Both the position numbers and the translations under genes were made by a program. The notes under the pieces were generated by a model that worked only from the letters and a program-made list of their open reading frames with translations, had not been told where the DNA came from and did not search any database. DNA of 64,000 nt from Gymnopilus junonius (taxonomy: Eukaryota > Basidiomycota > Agaricomycetes > Agaricales > Galerinaceae): contig JADNYJ010000121.1 in the NCBI GenBank assembly GCA_015501075.1, positions 1-64,000 of the forward strand, written 5' to 3'. Each line of letters starts with the position of its first letter. Positions within the stretch are counted from its first letter, which is position 1. This document shows positions 56,620 to 64,000 of this stretch, one piece after another.

Positions 56620-56930
56620 GTGCTGTTCGAACCTTCTTTCAGAGATGATAGACATAAAGCCACATTTGTTTTCGTTTTCAGAGAGGCCCGTTTACACCCT
56701 GTTAGTAAACCGTTTGTGGAGCTTTCATTTTCATCAGTGATCCCTGCTGTTTATTTCAAACCGCAGGAGCCAGAATTTTCAACTCTAAGGAACCTGGAGA
56801 TGATCTGTGATCGATTGCAAGGCTCCAATGGCCCCCAACTGCACATGGTTTAAATTTCCGCAGTGACACTCCCTTGGAAGCGCCTGAATTTGGATTTTTT
56901 CAGGGTGGAGGTTTCCACCCATGCAACATG
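56620..56930 (+). pseudogene. F-box/LRR-like fragment
   Basis: A short plus frame (PSFRDDRHKATFVFVFREAR, LRNLEMICDRLQGSN) ends at TAA near 56,853, and the sequence beyond it reads VTLPWKRLNLDFFRVEVS. The leucine and tryptophan spacing resembles the repeat part of Agaricomycete F-box proteins. No F-box is visible, so this is a fragment at best. Confidence 0.3.
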
Positions 56931-57573
56931 GTAAAACAGTTATGTCGGTGGGTAAGAAATCATTGTCACTTATCTGCCTTGCTTACATCGATGGCTCCGT
57001 GAAACGACACCTTCCGATGCAGACCCATCTATGGTATCAAGGTGAGACCAGCTAATGCCCCAAAGAGACACGAAGGTCAATTTACATCACGTTTTCTGCA
57101 CTACAGGGCCTATGATCTTTATATACGCACTCCAGGTGAAGGCGTTAAAAATAGGTTCAATCTACATGGAATCGACACCTTCAGGAGCGGAAAAAGGGAT
57201 AGGAGTATAAAAGCAATTTCAAAATTTGGAGAGCATGTAAGTTAGAATGACGGGATGAGGAGCCGGGATAAAAGTTAAACTGTTTTACGGGTCCAGTGGA
57301 AATAACTTCACCCTCAGAATGGATGCGACAGAGCAAGATGGAACGATAATTTCAGGAAAGATGTGCATACAAGGAACACTTGGAGAGATGAAGGTATTCC
57401 GTCTTCTGATTTTCTTCCTCGTCCTCGATTTTTTGGCCCTTGCACCTGCAGACTAGTTGATTGCGAGTGATGAAAGAACGCAAGAAATATACGCCTGTAA
57501 CGTGCTATAGTTACGTTAAATTAATCATGTATCATAAAATAACTATACCCGTACCTGTTACTCATTAGGCTTG

Positions 57574-57919
57574 TTATTTAACAAAATATTGCATTGTCAT
57601 CCCCATGCGCAAAGGCCCTATTGCTTCCCGGCATTGGGTTAAACAAAAGTCGACGTCCTCATAGTGATCGTAAAACTGAAACTATCGCTCCAACGCAAAT
57701 TTGATAAGAGATGCGAAGACTTACATATTTCAAGCGAGGATGATTCCCAGACTGTCGAATAATTGTCTCCCTCGTAATCATTACAAACCGAAAGTAGCGG
57801 ATATTGGTCAAATCACGTTCCTCCAGGGAATCCTCTCTCAGGTAATGGTCGTCAATCCTGTTGAAAATGTAATTGGGTACACCGGGGGTACCACTATAGG
57901 GATAAAAAGTCTCGGCCAT
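57574..57919 (-). CDS. Small two-exon gene, unrecognised
   Basis: ATG 57919 starts MAETFYPYSGTPGVPNYIFN. Exon 1 is 57919-57725 (65 codons), a 49-nt intron (57724-57676, GTAAGT...TTTCAG) follows, and exon 2 is 57675-57574 (33 codons and TAA). The joined frame is phase 0 and free of stops. The protein is about 98 residues, with a charged N-terminal half and two Cys near the end (VDFCLTQCREAIG). It lies 42 bp downstream of the ubiquitin-like gene on the same strand and could instead be that gene's 3' exons, although I found no in-phase join. Confidence 0.45.
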
Positions 57920-57961
57920 GGATATCTGGAAGTTGACTTCGCAGGAGGGACTACAATACAG

Positions 57962-59308
57962 TCAACACAGCACGCTGATCTCTTCCGGAATCTCACCAGT
58001 TGGCAGAAAATTCTTCCCCAACGTCAAGAATATGTGAACGACATCTAGGGCATTTAAATTGTCTTGAAGGACCCATGCTGCCTTGCAATATAAGAGCCAT
58101 GCGTATTGTAATTCCTGAGTGAATATAGTCCCACGAATTCTTTTTGAACACCCCATCACCGTCTTGGCTTTCTTTACAGTCCCCTTTATAAAAATGAAAA
58201 TCGATCTTTCCTCGTTGGACAAATAGTGGAGTAACTTGACCCTATTGGCGTCACCCTGGAACAATGCCAGCAAAGTTTTGTCAAATTGCTAATAAACGGT
58301 GAGTTGGAGGAATGGTAAGACACGAAATGAAATAAACACCTCGTACGATCCACAGAAATCAAGAGGAACCGAATATTCCGTCCCAGTCGGGTCTATCACT
58401 TTCACGACACCACTAGGAACACGATTCAACTGCGTCGACGAGGCCATAAATTTTTGGAGCTTAACATTTAGATCCGTGAGCTCATTTTCGACGTGAACGA
58501 CCCCTAACACCTGGATTTCGGACAAATCGGAAGACGATCTCAAGCGGAAACATTACGCAAATCACTCACTGAAAATTCTTGCAAGTAGTACTCGATGTCT
58601 TTGGAACATTGGATGAGATCCTGCATGACTTGCGCGTTCTTAGATATCTTGAGTGGCAGCATTTTCAGTAAAATGTCGAGGATATCTCCTAGTCGCCTAG
58701 ATGTAAAGGTGAGTGTTTTGATAAACCCTGACGGGCCGATACTCTCACTTTGTAAGTTGAGTTCTCAGATTTTCAATTGAGACTAGGTTGATTGTTGTCG
58801 TGTTCAAATGATATTCCAAGATCGCTAGTTTGGTCGTAAGATTCTGAACGGCCCGTTTATTGCGGTCTCTTTGCTTTTGGCGCAAGGTGAACGAAGGGAA
58901 AGAAAGCGATCATGAGGTACTCACATTCAAGGTATTTAATACACCCAATAGACTGCAAACTACCGCGTTCAATGCAGATCCAGCCAGAGGAACACCACCA
59001 ACGACGGGTTGTAAGAGGCTCAGGCCGAAAGTAGCGCATTCCCGAATTTGAGTAGATACCGTCGTATCACTGTTCGTAGTCTGGCTTTGGCTGTTGTAAA
59101 TTGTGATAGCAGACTGGGATTCATCGGCAGAAGATGGTGATGGTCCGAAGACGTTCGATGGACCAGGCGATTCTTGATTTACTGCACAGATTTGGGTTAG
59201 ATAACGTTAAATTTGCCTTTAGAAGGAAGCCGTACCGATCTGACAACTCTCTACCCCTCGACGCCGAATCTTGGTCACTTTCGCCAGAGTTTTAATTGCG
59301 AGCATCAT
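57962..59308 (-). CDS. Ubiquitin-like-domain protein of Agaricomycete type, apparently intact
   Basis: Start ATG 59308 (two adjacent ATGs; MMLAIKTLAKVTKI). Exons: 59308-59236, 59181-58925, 58873 to about 58,765, about 58,707-58,580, about 58,520-58,342, about 58,288-57,962. Introns are 51-59 nt with consistent phases and no internal stop. The N-terminal part is Ser/Thr-rich, then a hydrophobic helical stretch (LSLLQPVVGGVPLAGSALNA), further helices (NLTTKLAILEYHLNTTTINL, LLKMLPLKISKNAQVMQDL) and the ubiquitin-like part (VVKVIDPTGTEYSVPLDFC, QFDKTLLALFQGD). This pattern is common in large Agaricomycete families related to NLR-type proteins; the biological role is unknown. It ends at TGA 57962-57964. 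Confidence 0.6.
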
Positions 59309-59562
59309 CTCGTCACAAGGGTATTGAAGCAGCTATACCCGAGAGATGGATGAAAACCAGAGCTACAGATGTATTCGGAAAACAAGGACGCACCTATCCC
59401 ACGAGTACCCACAACGCAGTGCTCGACGTCACCTGCCCGAATCAAAGTGTTGTACTCTGAACATAATGAGGACCTGTCTGGAACCACGTCAATGTATAAT
59501 TATCGCAAGTCGAAGAAGGAAAGTGTGGGCCGATTGAATGGCCGACCGGGTAGAGTAGGAAC

Positions 59563-60061
59563 GCACCTAAGGTTGCCGTATGTCGGTTTCAACTACGTGC
59601 TCCGATAATGAGGAGAAGCCGTTCATTGTTTGAATGCGCTATGGTGCTGTCGAAGCGGGCGATTGGATTGGAGAGAGGGGGGCGTTCACCGCTCATCTGG
59701 TTCAGAGGATCTCACGGTCCCGCATCGCCTTCCTCATAGCGGTTCTTAGCTAATGCCTCCAAAGATTAATCAAGTAAAATGAGGACCCAGAACGGAAAGA
59801 AACCTTATTAAATAGGCGCACAACATGAATGGGAGGGGCGGGATAAACCAGTTGCATATATCGACGCCTAGAAACATTCTACGAGAGAAGTGCACCTAAG
59901 GTTGCCGTATGTCGGTTTCAACTACGTGCTCCGATAATGAGGAGAAGCGGTTCATTGTTTGAAGGCGCTATGCTGCTGTCGAAGCGGGCGATTGGTTGGG
60001 AGAGGGCGTTCACCGCTCATCTGGCTCAGAGGATCCCACGGTCCCGTATCGCCTTCCTCAT
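59563..60061. repeat. Two 170-175-bp direct repeats upstream of the ubiquitin-like gene
   Basis: Copies at 59563-59737 and 59892-60061 (start GCACCTAAGGTTGCCGTATG, end CGCCTTCCTCAT) are about 90 percent identical or better. They lie 250-750 bp upstream of the minus-strand start at 59308, so this may be a duplicated promoter or terminator segment. Confidence 0.85.
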
Positions 60062-60202
60062 GACCTTAAATTGGCTCAAGAATTGAGCTGGCCAGGGATA
60101 TCGTGTATTGTCTGAACAGCGGAGTTTTTCTGAAGGTTAAGCATCGTGGTTGGGAGAGAGAGAGGAGAATAATGAAATGCTGTTAAAGGTGCTGTTGTGT
60201 GC

Positions 60203-61382
60203 TTAGCGACGGGGCGGCTCGTGGGAAATCGGAAGTTGAAACGCTCTGGAGTCTGAAGCTTGCCGTACAGTGTACTGGTAACTGCGCCCAAAAAAGTAGA
60301 GAAATAAAGAACAACAATCATACTTCTCCCAACGATCAGGCAGCTCAGAATTCATTGCTGTTTTGAGTTGAGAATCAAATCGCAACACTTCTCCTGACAC
60401 GTAATATTCAAGTCCAAACTAGCCCGCAAGATGGGAAGAAGACTTGCAAATCCTCCTTGTCAATGACCTGGCCAGGAAGGCATGAAAAATTAAACTGGAC
60501 ATTGTTCAAAACCATCGCTGATGATGAATTATCTCGGAAAGTGGTAAAAACACCAGTGGTACATAGTTCAATATCAGAGGACGCGATATGAATTATGAGA
60601 GAATGCAGGTAGGTCAGGAAGTAGGCATCCCGCTCCTGTTCCAAAGCGAATATAGGCAGAGGATGACCAAGAGAGCCAATACACAAAATGCCTCCATGGG
60701 TTCCGGTAATAACTCAAGCAGTTCCAGGATTTCTTCAACCGACAGCCACATCTTTTCAACAGGGGTAAAAGCTCTGGACTTGGAAGACTTCTCGAGTTCA
60801 TGCCGATTTACAGTTTCTATAATGTCTGAAGAGTGAGATTGTCGAATAACTTCCTCCCAGCATTTCAACTATTTATATGCAGATCAATTTCTTGGAGTGG
60901 GAGCGAGTGCGAACCAAATGCGACAGGCTTTCCTGTAAGTCCCCAATATTGCGAAGCCAGCAAAGTTCCAGACATTTTGCTTGTTGTTGAAGGAGCTCTA
61001 AATAGTCAACCACCTCAAGACCTCCGGCGCTGACCCTAGTGACCTTGCTCCATGAAATGGAGGCAGATTCAAGGAGCCTATTCGGAAGACGAACGTTGGC
61101 AGGTTCAGGAAGGACGCTCTTCATATTAAATATGCCACTTTTACTCGGTAACCGATGCAACCTTTGTGAGAGGAGGCTCAGATTACGGAGCATAGGGCAC
61201 TGATCTGACTTCAAAGGACTGATAAATTCGTGAATAAGAGTCACAAAAAAACTAACCTGGTTTACAAAACCCAAGCGGAAGGCCCTTGACTGTCGGGATA
61301 GATACAACGGAGCAATGTGGAATGGTGATTGGAGGAAATATTCATATACACGGAAAAAGCGATGAGAAAATGGATTCCGCAT
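60203..61382 (-). pseudogene. F-box/LRR-like gene, N-terminus missing
   Basis: From ATG 61382 an exon (MRNPFSHRFFRVYEYF) leads through a possible 41-nt intron (61,258-61,218) into CPMLRNLSLLSQRLHRLPSK, SISWSKVTRVSAGGLEVVDY and AKCLELCWLRNI, spaced like the leucine-rich part of Agaricomycete F-box proteins. Lower down, SPELLPLLKRCGCRLKK (about 60,770) and FNFSCLPGQVIDKEDLQVF (about 60,470) continue it in other frames, and the last exon ends FQLPISHEPPRR with TAA near 60,205. No F-box motif precedes it. The frame changes suggest decay or unrecognised introns. Confidence 0.4.
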
Positions 61383-61639
61383 TTTAATTCTCCTCCTGCT
61401 CCTTGACTTCTTAGGACTTACAGTTGTAAACTAGACGAACATTAGAGATTGAAATCGGATCAGATCTAATTTCGCCTCCCGGATGGATAACGTCAGGGTT
61501 TATTACAGGCTATGGAAAAAAAGCGTGCCAAGCATGCACTGGCGTGCCGAGCGTGCCACGCCACAAGGGAGGCTATTAATTCTCCACAACATAATAAGTA
61601 TCTACCAAGTAATTATTCTACCATCTTATCTGTGTTTCA

Positions 61640-63990
61640 AGGTTTCGGCAGGGTAGTGAGGTACGCCTAGAGTATTGTGAAATCCACGTATATTTCTGGC
61701 TTCGATCTCCAAACTTCAGAGATTTGTCTTGAATTTTCGCTCGGGTCAACGGGTGCAAGTATATGGAACAAATTGTCAATGCTCATCGCACAAGAGGTTT
61801 AGATTGACTCTACCTTTCAGTTACATGGAGTGGAAGGCTCAACCGCCAAATGACTTCTTCGGGAAAGTGAAAGGTATAATACCAGGGCTCTCTAGACATG
61901 CCAAACAATATCCCATGATGACAAAACCACTTATCCACCACGTCGGAGGTGATTGAGGTGTACGAGATGATTGATAGTCGGTACGTATGGATAGCGCATT
62001 GCTGGCTCAGTTATCCTTGAAGAGGAAGAGGATTCAAGAGGAGTCACATGGTGAAGGGTGCACGAGGTCGATGAAGGTCGGAGTAGCGTAATAGAGCTGG
62101 GAATAGGACTCCAACGGCGTATTCTAAACTCTAGGTTGCTGTCGGCGGCGACTGAGGTGTACGTTGGCCCATGAGATAATTGTTAATCGAGCGCGTTGGT
62201 GACTCAGTTGTCCTTGAAGAGGAAGAGGATTCAATAGGAGTCACAGGTGTGTGAGGTCGATGAAGGCAATCAAACTCCGGAGTCCCAGCAAGAAAGGTGG
62301 TGAGATACGCCTAGCGGATTGCGGAACCCCCTACAGTTCTTGCTTCAGTCTTCAAGGCTTCAGAAAGACACCCTTTTCTGCGACTTGAGCTTTGGCTCTC
62401 GCTATATAGTAAAACTATCTGGAACAAATCGTCAACGTTCATCATAGAAGAACTCCTGGTCGGAAAGCCCTACCTTACAGTTGCATAGAGTAAATTTATC
62501 GAATCCAAAACGACTTCCTCGGCAAGGCGAAAGGAGCAACACCAGGACCCACCGGACACGGCGTATATTGACGTTTGTTGAAGACATGACCGCGAGTGTA
62601 TTTATAAGTAACGAAGAGGGGAGGTTCCTCGAAGAATCTACGCCTAGGCCCTGAAGAATGACGGTAAGGCAGACTCAGGATACAAGGTACTCCATGATCT
62701 ACGTACCACCATGTCAACAACCACTGCTACCCGATATGGTCGGTTAACTTGAAGAATGTGGCAGATAAGATGAGAAGTGGGACCAAAAGTTCAACCCTCC
62801 AACAGCCAACCGGTGCCTACATTATCAAAAACATATCACCGGGTCAGCCATAGAAGAGCCCCAATGAGAACCATCACTTGAGAGCGTAAAGGCTAAGTAT
62901 GGCCCTGGGGACACCGCATGAAATTGTCTGCGATGAAAACGGAAAGATCGAGCTGAAAAGGAATTCCAGCGCCATCGTCAAAGGCACGCTATGGGGAAGA
63001 GAGGGAAGAAAGAGAGAAGAAGCCGGAAGAGGAAAGGAAAAGGGAAGGTGGTAGGGCAGGGCGTGGACGGAGAGATGTACATCCAAACGCCACATATTGA
63101 AGAGACCCATCTGCCCAAGTAAATTGCACTTATCAATGGCGATATCATGGTATGGCTCCGACAGCTGCTATGGATTCTGGGCTAGAGAGACAGTCTAATC
63201 AGCACCAGAAAGTACAGAATCATGAAGAGAGCCTGACCTGCAAGTACAACAGCCCCTGATAGCCAAACGACGGGCAGATTCTAGACCATGGCGGCGACTG
63301 CGAACAGGCTGAGCGGCGCCGTAGGCCAAGGATAAATGAGCGGTCCTAGTCACCCTTGACAGCTTCAAATCGACATGGAGGGTAGAATTCAACGAGGTTG
63401 GGGTACGATGGCGTCAGTGCTCAGCTGAAGAGTAGGTGTGTCAGTGAATTAAGCATCTCGGGGTGGGTATGGGGGCATATGATGGATCCTCCTTTCTCCC
63501 CTCGTCTGCGGCCTTCGGGCTACATGTGGGTTCTTGGGGGAAAGAAAGGATCATTTCAGCGACATGAAGGAAAGAAAAGAGGGGATGTTCTAGGAGTCAC
63601 CTACTTTCAACCTTCTACATATATGTTCTGACTCACGCCCTCCTATCGTCGTGACTAATCCAGTTCTTGTTCGGGACCCGAGTGCGCGCTGCGGAACTAA
63701 GATCCACCAGCAGAAGGATTTCAGATCGTCCAGGTGAATACGAAAGGCAGCCACATGTTATGGCGGAGAAGAGATAACGTACAAGTCGGTGAACTCGAGC
63801 CAACGACTCGGTGTGAGCAGCATGAAGTTAAAATTTAATCAGAGTACAGTGCCTGACCAGTGCCCGAGGTCTTGCCGAAGGGGCATTTGCCGAAGGCTAT
63901 ACATCAAATCAACAGATTAACCTTCGATGACGGATTTGGTGAGAAATAGCGCCCACAGAAAGAGGTCAACAGCAGGAGTCGGCAGAGCAA
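61640..63990. repeat. Segmental duplication, copy B
   Basis: Counterpart of 53,880-56,165. It includes a second partial copy of the GAGGTACGCCTAG-type segment (61,655 and 62,298) and inserts of about 220 bp relative to copy A near 63,430-63,640. The copy continues to the window edge. Confidence 0.7.
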
Positions 63991-64000
63991 GGAACTGTCG

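Noticed and set aside
1..64000. tRNA, rRNA or CRISPR loci
   Set aside because: No cloverleaf with a GGTTCRANNCC-type box B, no rRNA-like conserved blocks and no regularly spaced direct repeats with unique spacers were seen.

Overview
This window looks like nuclear DNA of a mushroom-forming basidiomycete (Agaricomycete). The evidence is many short introns of about 48-70 nt, a KDZ transposase with a CxC cysteine cluster beside a TET/JBP-type dioxygenase gene, a CACTA (Tnp2-like) transposase, a Copia element primed by a half initiator-tRNA type site, and fungal ubiquitin-like and F-box/LRR-like genes. There are no bacterial-type operons, and I found no rRNA, tRNA or CRISPR. I cannot name the species. 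Most of the window is transposon and transposon debris. Splice sites, domains and repeats were read by eye; database searches were not possible.

Layout. 1-5.1 kb: the end of an unrecognised gene, then a decayed PIF/Harbinger pair (Myb/SANT-like gene on +, DDE transposase on -, convergent). 6.4-7.7 kb: a six-exon gene with a PD-(D/E)XK nuclease-like core. 9.65-11.90 kb: a complete-ended but pol-less Copia LTR element with a perfect 5-bp target duplication. 12-16.7 kb: mostly unassigned, AT-rich. 16.75-22.9 kb: a KDZ transposase (-) head to head with a TET/JBP-like 2-oxoglutarate dioxygenase (+), both broken by nonsense codons. 23.4-28.3 kb: a repeat zone with a fold-back element, a 723-bp hAT element with perfect 8-bp target duplication, and several families of short palindromes.

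28,269-50,299: the most striking object. Two inverted arms of about 520 and 590 bp, starting CACTGCGGGGG, bound a 22-kb interval. Next to the left arm lies a large unknown transposon-associated gene reading outward (-); next to the right arm lies a CACTA transposase gene reading toward that end (+). Between them two palindrome families (CTTTGC...GCAAAG, then GATTCAT...ATGAATC) occur in mirror-image order around an 8-kb core. That core holds a decayed coiled-coil gene, an unrecognised gene, and a WD40 gene with a C-terminal membrane segment. The WD40 gene is the only gene in the interval I can read without a stop or frameshift. I read this as either a giant CACTA element carrying host-like cargo or a nested set of elements.

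50.3-51.5 kb: a 710-bp Tc1/mariner-type MITE with perfect ends and TA duplication, then a broken Tc1/mariner transposase remnant. 52-64 kb: a different landscape with segmental duplications (about 55.1-56.2 kb copied at 62.7-64.0 kb), F-box/LRR-like fragments, a small two-exon gene, and an apparently intact six-exon ubiquitin-like-domain gene.

A common theme is decay. The KDZ, TET/JBP, CACTA-linked and coiled-coil genes carry nine in-frame nonsense codons, six TGA and three TAG and no TAA, and the two Copia LTRs differ only by transitions. This fits C-to-T change at methylated cytosines.
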